DNA of 64,000 nucleotides, taken from positions 22,176-86,175 of the forward strand of contig JAAXWO010000012.1 of assembly GCA_013334965.1 (NCBI GenBank), in the 5' to 3' direction. Below, in pieces: positions 10,398-20,672 of this stretch. The notes below the pieces were generated by a model that was given only the letters and a program-made list of their open reading frames with translations, searched no databases and was not told where the DNA came from. How positions within the stretch are numbered: the stretch's first letter is position 1; the number at the start of each line of letters is the position of its first letter. A program made the position numbers and the translations under genes. This DNA is from Chlorobiaceae bacterium. Its GTDB lineage: Bacteria; Bacteroidota; Chlorobiia; Chlorobiales; Chlorobiaceae.

Positions 10398-10903
10398 CTC
10401 CTGATACCTTTCAGAATCGTCGGTAGATCCTGGCTCTGCACGAAGCTGACAAGGAATTGCGGAGCGAAGAAGTTCGGCTTGATCTTCGCCTCGTAGGTGA
10501 GGATCGTTCCCGCATCGTTCCCGTCGGCGACCTCTTCGAGAACCCAGTTGCCCTCATAGATTTTGAAATCGCCGCCAATCTGCACGAAATGAAGGTGCTT
10601 CGGATACTCTTCCTCGACCTTCAGCCTGAAATGCACGATCGTCTCGAAAAACAGGATGCCGGACTTACCCGACTGGTCTATGATTTTTGTCGAGTCGTCA
10701 GCTTCAACCAGTTTGCTCGAAGCGACCTTGGGCATCGTTTTGCTGAGGTTGTCGTAATCGGTCAGCATATTCCAGACGATTGCGGGCTCCGCCTTGACGA
10801 ATACGCAGCCTTTCGCGCCGATGGCACTATCCGGAAGCCAATCCAGATCGATCAGGATCTCCCGGTGGAGAAGCCTTGCTTTTTTATCAGGGGTCAGTTC
10901 CAT
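10370..10903 (-). CDS. SRPBCC-superfamily protein (polyketide cyclase/COQ10-like)
   Basis: 177 residues with the START/SRPBCC pattern: the opening strand then AEPAIVWNMLTDYDNLSKTMPKV, a central antiparallel-sheet region (FFETIVHFRLKVEEEYPKHLHF), W in EGNWVLEE and a long C-terminal helix. The fold binds hydrophobic ligands. No catalytic residues can be assigned. The gene runs convergently with the glycosyltransferase. The region 10904-11116 on its 5' side has no other gene. Confidence 0.75.
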   Translation of the reverse strand: MELTPDKKARLLHREILIDLDWLPDSAIGAKGCVFVKAEPAIVWNMLTDYDNLSKTMPKVASSKLVEADDSTKIIDQSGKSGILFFETIVHFRLKVEEEYPKHLHFVQIGGDFKIYEGNWVLEEVADGNDAGTILTYEAKIKPNFFAPQFLVSFVQSQDLPTILKGIRSYCESDARR

Positions 10904-11116
10904 ATGGAGGTTGCTGTCAATTGTTCATCGGGCAGGGGGCGGGAGATACGCGTCAGACAGGATGGCATCTGTTACCCTTCAATGTAAGCGTCATTCGGTT
11001 CCGCTGCAATCGTTTCGAACAGGACTGGGCCTCAGGGGTTTCAGAATTCGATTGCCGGGAACGCGGCGTTCCCGGGAGCTCCGGCAAGATTCGGTTCCTG
11101 GACGTTCTTCAAGGTC

Positions 11117-12505
11117 TCAGTCTTCTGCGTAGAGCGGTTCGGCGTGGACGACGATCCGTGAGGTTTCCGGCAGGGAGTGGTAGATCAGGCCTTCGAGGCG
11201 GCTGGTAAGCGAATGGACGTTTTCGAGCAGCGTGTCGTCGTTGAACCCGCAGTGCAGGGTGATGCAGAGTTTTTCATGCTCAGTTACAAGGATCCGTATG
11301 TCATGGACGTCCACGATGCCGGGAATGGTTTCCGCCGCCTGCCGGATAGCGTCGACCAGGGCCCCTTCTTTTTCCGGTGCGATAGGCCGGGCGCTTCGCT
11401 CTTCATGGCTCAGCGGGTCGAGGTGGATGCAGATGTCGATCTCGCCGTTGAACTCGCGGTGAAGCTCTTTTTCGAGCTCCGATACGGTGTTGTGGGCGTC
11501 GCGGATGGTCAGTCGGCTGTCGACTTCGACGTCGAAGGTAATCTGTTTTTTGTCACCCGACAGGTTGGTCGAGATGTTATGGGCATGGAGATTGTGGTTC
11601 AGGCCGATAACATGGATCCTTTCGGTGATGGTTTCGCTGTCCAGCACGATCGGTCGCGCGTTGACCGTGATGTCGCTGTCGGGAAGCTCCTCCTTCACAC
11701 GGCGTTCCACTTCCGAACAGATTGTCCGGACTTTTTCGTGAGGCAGCGTCCTGGCGACGGTGATCGTCAGGTCGACGAAGACGAAGGGCCCAGCCGGTTT
11801 TATCCTCATCTTTTCGATGGCGACTACTCCGGGGACCGTGGATGCGATATCCTCGATCTGTTCCGAAAGTCCCTCCGGCGCAGCGTCGACGAGCACATCG
11901 ATGGTCTTTTTCCCGAGTTCCCACGCGGCGCGGGCCACCAGCACGGCCACCAGCATACCGGCAACAGCATCGGCCCAGGGAATGCCGATGGCTACGAATC
12001 CGAGTCCGACGAGGACGACTGCCGAGGAGATGATGTCTGAACTGAAGTGCAGCGCGTCCGCTTCAAGCGCCTGGCTTCTGGTCTCCCTGGCGATCTTTTT
12101 CAGGGCTCTCGAACGGGAGATGTCGACGACGATGGAGATGACGATCACGGCGATTGCATACCATTCGACCTTGATGGCCGAATGACCTGAAATCAGCCTC
12201 TCTGTGGCTTCATAGATGATCCAGAAACAGGTGATGAACAGCAGGCCGGTCTCGATCAGCGCGCTCACGCTTTCGATCTTCGTATGGCCGTAATGATGTT
12301 TGCTGTCGGCAGGTTTGTGGCTGACCCGTACGGCAAACCAGGTCAGGGCGGCAGCTCCGAAATCCATGGCCGAATGGGCGGCTTCCGAGAGAATACCGAT
12401 ACTGCCGGTCATGAGGCCGACGACGATTTTCATGACGGTCAGAAGCAGGCTGGCCGAAACCGAACTGAGTGCGACGCTTTCCTTTTTCTGTTGGTGATTG
12501 CTCAT
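11117..12505 (-). CDS. Cation diffusion facilitator (CDF) family metal transporter
   Basis: 462 residues from the ATG at 12505 (an upstream ATG at 12610 adds sequence unlike the family). Six transmembrane segments occupy about residues 10-205, with the two CDF metal motifs HSAMD in TM2 and LHFSSD in TM5. CDF proteins export Zn, Fe, Mn or Co with proton exchange. Unusually, the cytoplasmic part is about 250 residues long and reads as three similar dimerisation-type domains in a row, each with a P-G-[IV]-[VH]-like strand and ending in an ARP/LDP/AEP turn, where most members have one. The metal cannot be told from sequence. Confidence 0.9.
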   Translation of the reverse strand: MSNHQQKKESVALSSVSASLLLTVMKIVVGLMTGSIGILSEAAHSAMDFGAAALTWFAVRVSHKPADSKHHYGHTKIESVSALIETGLLFITCFWIIYEATERLISGHSAIKVEWYAIAVIVISIVVDISRSRALKKIARETRSQALEADALHFSSDIISSAVVLVGLGFVAIGIPWADAVAGMLVAVLVARAAWELGKKTIDVLVDAAPEGLSEQIEDIASTVPGVVAIEKMRIKPAGPFVFVDLTITVARTLPHEKVRTICSEVERRVKEELPDSDITVNARPIVLDSETITERIHVIGLNHNLHAHNISTNLSGDKKQITFDVEVDSRLTIRDAHNTVSELEKELHREFNGEIDICIHLDPLSHEERSARPIAPEKEGALVDAIRQAAETIPGIVDVHDIRILVTEHEKLCITLHCGFNDDTLLENVHSLTSRLEGLIYHSLPETSRIVVHAEPLYAED

Positions 12506-12645
12506 CGGGCTGGTTAACGGTGATCGGAGTCTTATGTCGGGGGGAGCTGACGGTTGTAATGACAAAATGTAATGTTTTGGACGGAAATGACCATAACCTC
12601 GCGGCGGCATTTATCACGGATGCTCAGGATCAATGATCGGGATGC

Positions 12646-13860
12646 TCAGCATACGCGGTATTTCCCCTCAGCAAGGCTTGTGATGAACTGCTGGATATCT
12701 TCAAGTTCGCTATCGATGATGTCTGCAGGCTGCTTGCGGCAGGAGGCGAAATCTGCCCCGGGTGCGAGAACGAGTTGCGCCGAAGCAACCAGCGGGCGGT
12801 CGACCGGGTTACCGATCTGGCTGCAGAGGTAGACGACGGCCTCCCTTACCCCCTCCGTTTCACGATGGATTCTTGCGGCAATCTGATGGCTGAGGATGTT
12901 GTAGATTTTGCCGACGTGGTTGACCGGATTTTTCCCGGCAGCGGCTTCGGTCGTCTGGTGCCTGTTGAAGGGAATGATGCCGTTGACCCGGTTGCCCCGT
13001 CCAACCTGTCCGCAATCGGCGCCTTCCGCAGAGGTTCCAAGGACGGTAAGGTACATGCCTCCCTCTCCGCGGGACGGGTCGTCGAGGGTGTTGATGTCGA
13101 TGTCGATCGAATCGAGCAGTCGGCTCTCCTTTTTGATGAACGTGAGCAGCTCGTCCTGAATCGCACTTTTCCGCTCGAAGTACATGTTCGAACCCTGAAC
13201 GTAACGATCGACGAAGGCTATTGCCACGGTTAACCTCAGGGATCTGCCGAACCGGTACCCCATGATCTTGATGTCTTCACCGACTTCAGGGAAGAGCGCC
13301 TTGAGGACAGGGGAGTTGAGGTGCCCTTCGGCGGCAATCACCAGACGTTCGGTTTCGCTGAGCGGTGCGTATCCGACGCCTACCGAGGTGTCGTTCGCGC
13401 CGATTACCTTTCTGGCAAAGGCATCGGTGAGCTCGGCCGAACCCGGTTTGATTTCGTTCTGGAAAAGGATGTGCCTGTCAGGGTCGACGAAACGAAGGTT
13501 CTGCCTGATCCATCCCCTGGCGGCGGCCTCGGCGATATCGCCCACCGGTACGAGGCGGCCTTTGTAGCTGTAGGTCGCTCGGTCTCCGAAAATGAGTCTC
13601 ATGGGCTCGACCATTTCGCCGCCTCCTGTTTTCGGGAGGCTTCGGCCAGCCACGAGCAGCCCCTTGTCGATGTTGTGGTGGCAGATATGGCCGAAAATGC
13701 GGTTGTATTCGCGGCAAAGCTCTACGCAGACAGCCTCCATGATCGAATCGCATATCGTGTCAGGGTGTCCCGTTCCCTTTCGTTCGACGAGTTCGATCGG
13801 CTGCTCTTCCATCGGGGCGTCAGGAGCCCTGTCGATGATGATGTTTCGCGTGTGACTCAT
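12646..13860 (-). CDS. Archaeal-type methionine adenosyltransferase
   Basis: 404 residues starting MSHTRNIIIDRAPD. It matches the archaeal MAT family (Pfam AdoMet_Synthase), not bacterial MetK: ELVERKGTGHPDTICDSIMEAV, GLLVAGRSLPKTGGGEMVEP, GYRFGRSLRLTVAIAF and GQVGRGNRVNGIIPFNR. The enzyme makes S-adenosylmethionine from methionine and ATP. Length is right for the archaeal family. The ATG at 13860 is chosen; one at 13878 is also in frame. It lies in a minus-strand run with the CorC/HlyC gene upstream (134 bp) and the CDF gene downstream. Whether a bacterial MetK also exists in the genome cannot be seen here. Confidence 0.9.
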   Translation of the reverse strand: MSHTRNIIIDRAPDAPMEEQPIELVERKGTGHPDTICDSIMEAVCVELCREYNRIFGHICHHNIDKGLLVAGRSLPKTGGGEMVEPMRLIFGDRATYSYKGRLVPVGDIAEAAARGWIRQNLRFVDPDRHILFQNEIKPGSAELTDAFARKVIGANDTSVGVGYAPLSETERLVIAAEGHLNSPVLKALFPEVGEDIKIMGYRFGRSLRLTVAIAFVDRYVQGSNMYFERKSAIQDELLTFIKKESRLLDSIDIDINTLDDPSRGEGGMYLTVLGTSAEGADCGQVGRGNRVNGIIPFNRHQTTEAAAGKNPVNHVGKIYNILSHQIAARIHRETEGVREAVVYLCSQIGNPVDRPLVASAQLVLAPGADFASCRKQPADIIDSELEDIQQFITSLAEGKYRVC

Positions 13861-13994
13861 TTTCAGCTGCGCCTCCATCTGTCGTTTGGATATGGCTCAG
13901 AGAGTGAGAACCATGTGTTCGTGCCCATCTTCACCGCATCTGCGGAGACGGCCAGCAACATCACGTCACCAGAAGCAGTCGCGGACGCAGATGG

Positions 13995-15308
13995 TCAATT
14001 CTCCGCTTTCTCCCCGTCTGCAGGAGGATCGATTTTGGTGGCGAGCACCTTGTCGATGCGCTTGCTGTCCATGTCGACCACCTCAAGACGCCAGTTCTCA
14101 CAGGTCGTGATGTCGCCGGTCTGGGGCATGCGTCCAAGCAGCCACATCACCAGTCCGCTGAGCGTGTGGTATACCCCCTTTTCCTCTTCAGGCACGTACC
14201 TGAGTTCAAGCGTATCCTTGAGTTCGGGAACCGGGATCAGGCCGTCCAGAAGCCAGGAGCCGTCTTCACGCTGGATAGCCCATGAATCTTCGATGTTGCG
14301 GGGCACGAATTCGCCCGTGACCGCTTCAAGCATGTCCTGCAGGGTTACAAGGCCCTGGATTTCACCATACTCGTCCACAACGAAGACCATCTGGGTTCCC
14401 GATGTCCTGAAATGTTCGAGCAGTTCCATGCCGGTCAGGGTTTCGGGCACGAATACGCAGGGCTGGAGATGATCGGCGAGGTTGGTGAGCGCGCCTTTGA
14501 TGGTCTGGGCAAGAAGCTGTTTTGCGTTGATCACGCCGAGCAGCGACTGGAGGCTGCCGTGGCAGACGGGAAACCTCGAGTGTTCTGATTCGGCCACACG
14601 TCCCATGTTCTCCTGCATCGAAAGGGTCGTGTCCAGGTAGATGATGTCAGACCTCGGAACCATGAGCGAGCCGAGCTGGCGGTCGTCGAGACGGAACACG
14701 TTGCGTACCATTTCGTGTTCATGCTGCTCGATGATGCCTGCTTCCGAGCCCTCTTCGAGTAACGCGTGGATCTCCTCTTCGGTGACGCCGGGCAGCGACT
14801 GCGCATCCCTCCCCATAAGGCGCAGGATGCCATCGGTCGATGCGGAGAGCAGGCGAACGAACGGGCGTGTCACGGAGGAGAGTATCTGCATGGGGCGCGC
14901 GACGACGCGGGCTATACCTTCGGGATTGGTCTGGCCCAGCCGCTTCGGCACCAGTTCACCGATCACGATCGTCACATAGGTGATGATCATGACCACAAAT
15001 ACGGTGGCGGTGACGTGGCTCGGTTCGTCAGCCATTCCGAGGTTCCGGAGCGTTTCGGCCAGAGGCGGGGCGAAGGTCGACTCGCCGATGATGCCGTTCA
15101 GGACACCGATCGCCGTCAGGCCGATCTGTACGGTAGAGAGGAATCGCGTGGGCTCCTGCCCGAGCTTGATGGCTACTGCAGCAGCCTTGTCACCGTCTTC
15201 GGCAAGCCTGGTCAGCCGTGATCGTTTGGCGGTTATCAGGGCCATCTCCGACATGGCGAACAGGCCGTTGATGACGATCAGCAGAGAGAAAAGAATGAGG
15301 ATTTCCAT
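13995..15308 (-). CDS. Hemolysin/CorC family membrane protein (DUF21, CBS pair, CorC_HlyC)
   Basis: 437 residues. A DUF21 membrane domain with about four hydrophobic segments (1-190, including NGLFAMSEMALITAKRSRL and the conserved GELVPKRLGQTNPE) is followed by a CBS pair (about 205-330, with VPRSDIIYLD and FVVDEYGEIQGLVTLQDMLE) and a C-terminal CorC_HlyC domain (about 345-430). The family is linked to magnesium or cobalt efflux and metal tolerance; the TlyC haemolysin name is historical. Residues and length look normal. Confidence 0.9.
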   Translation of the reverse strand: MEILILFSLLIVINGLFAMSEMALITAKRSRLTRLAEDGDKAAAVAIKLGQEPTRFLSTVQIGLTAIGVLNGIIGESTFAPPLAETLRNLGMADEPSHVTATVFVVMIITYVTIVIGELVPKRLGQTNPEGIARVVARPMQILSSVTRPFVRLLSASTDGILRLMGRDAQSLPGVTEEEIHALLEEGSEAGIIEQHEHEMVRNVFRLDDRQLGSLMVPRSDIIYLDTTLSMQENMGRVAESEHSRFPVCHGSLQSLLGVINAKQLLAQTIKGALTNLADHLQPCVFVPETLTGMELLEHFRTSGTQMVFVVDEYGEIQGLVTLQDMLEAVTGEFVPRNIEDSWAIQREDGSWLLDGLIPVPELKDTLELRYVPEEEKGVYHTLSGLVMWLLGRMPQTGDITTCENWRLEVVDMDSKRIDKVLATKIDPPADGEKAEN

Positions 15309-15466
15309 AGATTCACTTATGTGTGCGAACTGTTTTCATGTAAGAAGACAGATATGCTTAACTATTATAATATGTTATCGGTGATATTTTGTTCCTGGAT
15401 GTTCAAAGATTCCGGATACGGTAAAACTGTCGCTCATTACCAAGATAACCATTTCGATTTTTCATT

Positions 15467-16624
15467 ATGAAGATAGGCATCTCCTGTCATCACACCTACG
15501 GCGGAAGCGGCGCCATAGCCACGGAACTTGGCAAGGCGCTGGCGTTGCGGGGCCACACGGTCCATTTTTTCAGCCAGGCGGCTCCGTTCAGGCTCGGGAA
15601 GTATTCGAAGAACATCTTCTTCCATGAGATCGAGGCGATGAACTATCCGCTTTTCGAAAGTCCCTATTATGCCTTGGCCCTCGCCTCCAAGATCGCCGAG
15701 GTAGCGTTTTACGAAAAACTGGACGTGGTGCATGCCCATTATGCGATTCCCCATGCGATCAGCGCGCTCCTTGCACGCCAGATGCTTGAAGAGAAGTGCC
15801 CGGCTTCCCGCTGCTTCAGGATCGCCACGACGCTTCACGGTACGGACATAACGATTGTCGGTGCCGACGCAAGCATGCGCGACGCCGTCCGTCTCGGCAT
15901 CAACAAGTCCGATGGGGTTACGGCCGTGTCCGGCTACCTGAAGGATGAAACCGTCAGGATGTTCACTCCACGGAAACCCATCGAAGTCATCCATAACTTT
16001 GTCGATACATCGGTGTTCAGGCGCCTTCCTGGCCGGGAGCCGAGGGAATTGCTGGGAATCGGAACCGAGAAGGTGGTTATCCACATATCCAATTTCCGCC
16101 CGGTGAAGCGCATCGGCGATGTCCTTGCCGTTTTTGAACAGATCCAGCAGAGGATTCCCGCCACCCTTCTGCTTGTGGGCGACGGTCCTGAACGGAGCGA
16201 GGCCGAGACCTGGGTAAGGATCAACGGGCTGACCAGCAAGGTGAGGTTCCTTGGCAAGCTCGACGACATCGTACCGCTGCTTTCGATTGCCGACCTTATG
16301 CTCATGCCGAGCAACGTCGAATCGTTCGGACTTGCCGCCCTGGAGGCCATGGCTTGCGGAGTGCCGGTGGTCGTTACCGATGCGGGCGGTTTTCCGGAAT
16401 TCGTCAGGCAGGGAGTGGACGGGTTCAGGCATCCTCATGGCGATGTGGAGGGCATGAGCCGGAGCGCGCTCAGCATACTGGAGGACGATGCCGTGTGGCG
16501 ACGGTTTTCGGAATCGGCTGAACAACATGCAGGGCAGTTTGAGACTGCCCTGCTGGTCGAAAAATATGAGTCGTTCTACCGTAAGCTTGTCGACGAAGCC
16601 GATAAAGCCGCAGCGGATCAGTAG
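15467..16624 (+). CDS. bshA: N-acetyl-alpha-D-glucosaminyl L-malate synthase BshA
   Basis: 385-residue GT4 glycosyltransferase. The start MKIGISCHHTYGGSGAIATEL and VVHAHYAIPHAISALLARQM are characteristic of BshA, which joins GlcNAc from UDP-GlcNAc to L-malate in the first step of bacillithiol synthesis. The C-terminal half carries the nucleotide-sugar site (PSNVESFGLAALEAMACGVPVV). Chlorobiaceae are reported to make N-methyl-bacillithiol, which fits. bshB and bshC are not in the window. The 3' end overlaps the convergent mreB by 7 bp. Confidence 0.92.
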   Translation: MKIGISCHHTYGGSGAIATELGKALALRGHTVHFFSQAAPFRLGKYSKNIFFHEIEAMNYPLFESPYYALALASKIAEVAFYEKLDVVHAHYAIPHAISALLARQMLEEKCPASRCFRIATTLHGTDITIVGADASMRDAVRLGINKSDGVTAVSGYLKDETVRMFTPRKPIEVIHNFVDTSVFRRLPGREPRELLGIGTEKVVIHISNFRPVKRIGDVLAVFEQIQQRIPATLLLVGDGPERSEAETWVRINGLTSKVRFLGKLDDIVPLLSIADLMLMPSNVESFGLAALEAMACGVPVVVTDAGGFPEFVRQGVDGFRHPHGDVEGMSRSALSILEDDAVWRRFSESAEQHAGQFETALLVEKYESFYRKLVDEADKAAADQ

Positions 16625-17646
16625 CGTTTGGTCGAGAGAAGCACCGAACGGTACTTTTCGAGATCTTCGAGGACGGCGCCGGTTCCGCGAGCAACAGCCG
16701 TCAGCGGATCATCGCTGATGTGCACCGTCAGTTTCGTCTCTTCGTTGATCTTCTTGTCGAGCCCCTTGATCAGTGCGCCGCCTCCAGCGAGGAACAGGCC
16801 CCTGTCGAGGATGTCAGCCGATAGTTCAGGCTTGGTGACTTCAAGGCTTTTCTTGATCGACGTGATGATCTGGCTGATCGGGGTGGCGATGGCTTCGCGA
16901 ATGGTCGCTGAATTGATTTCACGCTCTTCCGGCAGCGCAGTCACGAGGTTTCTTCCCCTGACCATCATGGTGAGCTCCTTGTCGAGCTTGTACGCTGACG
17001 CGATCCTGATCTTGACCTCTTCGGCGGTGCGTTCGCCGATGGCGAGGTTGTATGCCTTCCGGAAATGGCGGATAATCGCGTTGGTGATGTCGGTGCCGGC
17101 GACCCTGAGAGATTCGCCGGATGCGATGCCTCCGAGAGAGATGACCGCAATTTCAGTGGTTCCGCCGCCGATATCGACGATCATGTTGCCCATGGGCTCC
17201 TTGACGTCGATGCCGATACCGATTGCCGCAGCCATAGGTTCTGCTACCAGGTACACCTCTTTCGCTCCGACATGCTCGGCCGAGTCACGGACGGCGCGCT
17301 TTTCGACTTCGGTGATGCCCGACGGAATGCCGATAACCATACGCCTTATTCCGAGCGAGAACTGCTTCTTGGTCTTGAGGATCAGGCCCCTGATGAGCTC
17401 CTCGGTGGCTTCATAGTCGGCGATGACGCCGTTGGCCAGCGGCTTGATGGTAATGATGCCCGGATGGGTCTTTTCGTGCATGAGGAGAGCTTCCTCTCCG
17501 ATGGCTACGACTTTACCTGTATTGCGATCGCGTGCTACGATGGACGGTTCGTTAAGAACTACGCCCTGGTTGCGGATGAAAATGAGGGTGTTAGCTGTTC
17601 CAAGGTCGATGGCGATGTCCTTGAACAGGTTACTGAAAAAGCCCAT
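16618..17646 (-). CDS. mreB: Rod-shape-determining protein MreB
   Basis: 342 residues of the actin-like family: phosphate-1 AIDLGTANTLIFI near the start, phosphate-2 IVDIGGGTTEIAVISLGG, and adenosine motif FLAGGGALIKGLDKKI. An N-terminal amphipathic start (MGFFSNLFKD) fits membrane binding. MreB filaments guide peptidoglycan synthesis along the cell side wall together with MreC, MreD, RodA and PBP2. In this genome mreC-mreD-mrdA lie 29 kb away at 45.5-48.7 kb. The ATG at 17646 is chosen because the actin-like homology begins there. Confidence 0.95.
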   Translation of the reverse strand: MGFFSNLFKDIAIDLGTANTLIFIRNQGVVLNEPSIVARDRNTGKVVAIGEEALLMHEKTHPGIITIKPLANGVIADYEATEELIRGLILKTKKQFSLGIRRMVIGIPSGITEVEKRAVRDSAEHVGAKEVYLVAEPMAAAIGIGIDVKEPMGNMIVDIGGGTTEIAVISLGGIASGESLRVAGTDITNAIIRHFRKAYNLAIGERTAEEVKIRIASAYKLDKELTMMVRGRNLVTALPEEREINSATIREAIATPISQIITSIKKSLEVTKPELSADILDRGLFLAGGGALIKGLDKKINEETKLTVHISDDPLTAVARGTGAVLEDLEKYRSVLLSTKRY

Positions 17647-17936
17647 GATGAATAAGGATCTTGGTATGGTACATAGTGTCTTGGAAGACGCATATTTCAG
17701 GCTGGGTTCCAAGGTTTTCGAATGAACTCATAAGGTACTTAATGGAATATTTTTTTCAAATGAAAACATCGCCTGATTACGCTCATATTGACAATATATG
17801 GCCCTTTTTCAGCCGAGAGCGGGGTTTCGATTAAAGCGGGCATTCCGTACATTAAAAAACATAGAGGATGCCTGAACAGAATGCCGTCTGAACGGCAGCC
17901 AGGGATCCCGAACATCCATCATTAAAAGAACGATCA

Positions 17937-19223
17937 GTGTTAACGATCTATCATTTCGCACAGGACGAAACCGCCCTCAGGGAGCAGCTCAACCGGACGG
18001 TATCGTTTGACCCGGATTCCCGGCACACTGTCGATGAAATCCTGTCCCGGGTGAAGACGGAAGGAGATGCAGCCGTTCTCGACTATACCAACCGTTTCCA
18101 GGGAGTTCTTCTCCCGGACATGAAGGTGAGTGCTGCGGAGATCGATCAGGCATACGCGGAAGCCGATCCGGAGTTCATCGCAATTCTTGAGGAGGCGTTC
18201 AGGAACATTACCGCGTTCCATCGACACGAGGCCGAACGCAGTTTTTTCTATGAACAGAAAGGAGGAGTCATTCTCGGTCAGCGGGTGACCCCCATGGAAA
18301 AGGCCCTTCTGTACGTACCGGGCGGCAAGGCCTCATATCCTTCATCCGTGCTGATGAACGCTGCGCCCGCACAGGTCGCAGGCGTAAGCGAGATCTACAT
18401 GACCACCCCATGCGACGCTGAGGGCAAGGTCAGCCCGCATATCCTTGCTGCCGCGAAAGTGGCGGGCATCAACAGCGTCTACAAGCTTGGCGGTGCGCAG
18501 GCCATTGCCGCATTCGCCTTCGGTACTGCCACGATTCCCAAGGTCGATATCGTCACCGGTCCCGGCAACAAATATGTCGCGCTGGCCAAGAAACAGGTGT
18601 TCGGCCATGTCTCCATCGACAGCATTGCCGGACCTTCAGAGGTCGTGGTGATCGCCGACGGCAGCGCCGACCCGGAATTCATCGTCATGGACATGTTCGC
18701 ACAGGCCGAGCACGATCCGGACGCATCGGCAGTGCTGATCACCCCCTCCGAAACGCTTGCTTCGGCAGTACAGGAGCTGGCCGGTCGACTCGTCGGAACG
18801 ATGCTGCGCGGCGAAGTGATCGCCAGGGCCCTCACGGAGAACGGCGCCATCATCGTCGTCGACAGCATGGCTGAAGCCTGCCGGGTATCGGACATGATCG
18901 CCCCCGAGCATCTCGAACTGCATGTGGAGAACCCCTGGGGGATCCTGCCCGACCTGCGTCACGCCGGTGCCATTTTCATGGGCCCCTGGTCCTGCGAAAC
19001 CGTCGGAGACTATTTCGCAGGTCCCAACCATACGCTTCCGACCAACGGAACGGCAAGGTTTTTCTCGCCGCTGTCGGTTCGTGATTTCGTCAAGCACACT
19101 TCGATCATCGCCTGGTCGAAAGAGGAGCTTGGCCGGACAGGCGAAAAGATCGCCCGGTTCGCCGACCACGAGGGGCTGCAGGCACATGCCGAAGCTGTCC
19201 GGGCAAGATTGAAGAAGTTATGA
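17937..19223 (+). CDS. hisD: Histidinol dehydrogenase
   Basis: 428 residues, normal for HisD, which oxidises histidinol to histidine in two NAD-dependent steps. Recognisable parts are [60 protein letters not shown], the catalytic/zinc region [15 protein letters not shown] and [19 protein letters not shown]. It starts with GTG at 17937; no better in-frame start is seen upstream. Its stop overlaps the queA start by 4 bp (ATGA), so the two are translationally coupled. Other his genes are absent from the window. Confidence 0.95.
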   Translation: MLTIYHFAQDETALREQLNRTVSFDPDSRHTVDEILSRVKTEGDAAVLDYTNRFQGVLLPDMKVSAAEIDQAYAEADPEFIAILEEAFRNITAFHRHEAERSFFYEQKGGVILGQRVTPMEKALLYVPGGKASYPSSVLMNAAPAQVAGVSEIYMTTPCDAEGKVSPHILAAAKVAGINSVYKLGGAQAIAAFAFGTATIPKVDIVTGPGNKYVALAKKQVFGHVSIDSIAGPSEVVVIADGSADPEFIVMDMFAQAEHDPDASAVLITPSETLASAVQELAGRLVGTMLRGEVIARALTENGAIIVVDSMAEACRVSDMIAPEHLELHVENPWGILPDLRHAGAIFMGPWSCETVGDYFAGPNHTLPTNGTARFFSPLSVRDFVKHTSIIAWSKEELGRTGEKIARFADHEGLQAHAEAVRARLKKL

Positions 19224-20242
19224 GGGTCAGCGATTTCGATTACGTTCTTCCCGAAGACCGCATAGCATATTATCCGCCGACCGAGAGGGGGACAACCCGC
19301 CTGCTTGTGCTCGACAGGGCAAAAGGGGAGATCGGGCATTCGACCTATGCGTCGCTCGACACGCGCCTCCAGCCGGGCGACCTTCTCGTGCTGAACAACA
19401 GCCGGGTGATCACGGCCCGCCTCATGGCCCGGAAGTCGACTGGGGCCCGGATCGAACTCATGCTGCTCGAAAAGCATCAGGGGGAGCAGGAGCTTGCGCT
19501 TTACCGGGGACGGCTCAGGAAAGGGGACAGGCTTCTGACCAACGGGAGCGAGCTTGTCGTCGAGGAGTTGCCTGACGATGGCGTCGCAAGGCTTTCCTGC
19601 AGCACAGGGAGCGTTTCGGCACTGTTCGGGGAGCATGGCGCAGTACCCATTCCGCCGTACCTGAAACGCGACGCAGAAGCGCTCGATCGTGAACGTTACC
19701 AGACGGTGTTCGCTGAACCGCCAGGCTCCGTTGCGGCACCGACGGCCTCGCTCAACATCACCGATGACCTGCTCCAGCGGCTCAGGGCGAAAGGGGTCGA
19801 GATCGCGCAGATCACCCTGCACGTCGGGTTGGGCACATTTCTGCCGATCAGGTCTGAAACGTTCGAAGAGCATGTCATGCACCGGGAGTTCTACCGGATT
19901 TCCGCACAGACGGCCATGCAGATCAGCAAGGCAAAAGAGGCGGGACGTCGGGTCGTCGCCGTCGGTACGACGGTCACCAGGGCTCTCGAACACGCTTCGT
20001 CAAGGCTTGTCGAAACCGGTTTTCAGGAGGAGGTCAGCGGAGAAGCCGACATCTTCATCTACCCAGGGTACCGGTTCAGGATCATCGATGTGCTGCTCAC
20101 CAATTTCCACGCCCCTCGCTCCACCGTCCTGATGCTGACGGCCGCATTCGCCGGCACAGAACTTCTTCAGAGGGCATACCAGGAAGCCCTCGATAACGGT
20201 TACCGTTTCCTGAGCTACGGCGACAGCATGCTGATTCTCTGA
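19220..20242 (+). CDS. queA: tRNA preQ1(34) S-adenosylmethionine ribosyltransferase-isomerase QueA
   Basis: 340 residues, normal for QueA, which transfers the ribosyl part of SAM to preQ1 in tRNA to give epoxyqueuosine. Signatures include [17 protein letters not shown] at the start, [29 protein letters not shown] and [20 protein letters not shown]. Overlaps hisD by 4 bp. queC, acting earlier in the pathway, is at 7039. Confidence 0.96.
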   Translation: MRVSDFDYVLPEDRIAYYPPTERGTTRLLVLDRAKGEIGHSTYASLDTRLQPGDLLVLNNSRVITARLMARKSTGARIELMLLEKHQGEQELALYRGRLRKGDRLLTNGSELVVEELPDDGVARLSCSTGSVSALFGEHGAVPIPPYLKRDAEALDRERYQTVFAEPPGSVAAPTASLNITDDLLQRLRAKGVEIAQITLHVGLGTFLPIRSETFEEHVMHREFYRISAQTAMQISKAKEAGRRVVAVGTTVTRALEHASSRLVETGFQEEVSGEADIFIYPGYRFRIIDVLLTNFHAPRSTVLMLTAAFAGTELLQRAYQEALDNGYRFLSYGDSMLIL

Positions 20243-20672
20243 GTTTTCCGCCGTCAGCACATCGAAATTCGTAGAAGAGGCTCTTCGGAAAAGCAGTCAA
20301 CAATCCCCGGGAACGCCAGGCTCCAGTCCTTACTTCTTATTTCCCCTCCTGAGGAGATTTTATCGCAGCTTCCCACTGTCTCCTCAATTAAACCGCACAT
20401 CCCGCTCTGATAGAGGGAACGATTGTTTTCTTTTGACCTGAATATTTTCACGCCAAGGCCTGTTTCCTCCGTTTCAACTGAATATATTAGCTCTTGTTGG
20501 TAGGAGACCCTGAAAAAGTTCGGAAGAGGTTGTCCGCAGTCATGGGGAGGTTTTGCATTTCATTCAGGCTGGCCTTATTTTAATACTTTGCCTTTTTTCG
20601 GCAGAAACCTATCCGTCCTTTTCCGTTCGCCATAATTACCATTTCAATACCATTCCAGGGGGATTTTTAATA
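20243..20672. other. Intergenic region upstream of acnB
   Basis: About 430 bp with no convincing gene. A minus-strand frame (20254-20451) and an upstream extension of acnB are open but have no homology. The region ends in CAGGGGGATTTTTAATA, a good ribosome site for acnB. No terminator or riboswitch was recognised. Confidence 0.5.

Noticed and set aside
11177..12040. A 287-codon plus-strand open frame
   Set aside because: Antisense shadow of the CDF transporter; no recognisable domain.
20553..20672. Longer acnB start
   Set aside because: The AcnB family begins at [10 protein letters not shown] (20673), which also has the good ribosome site.
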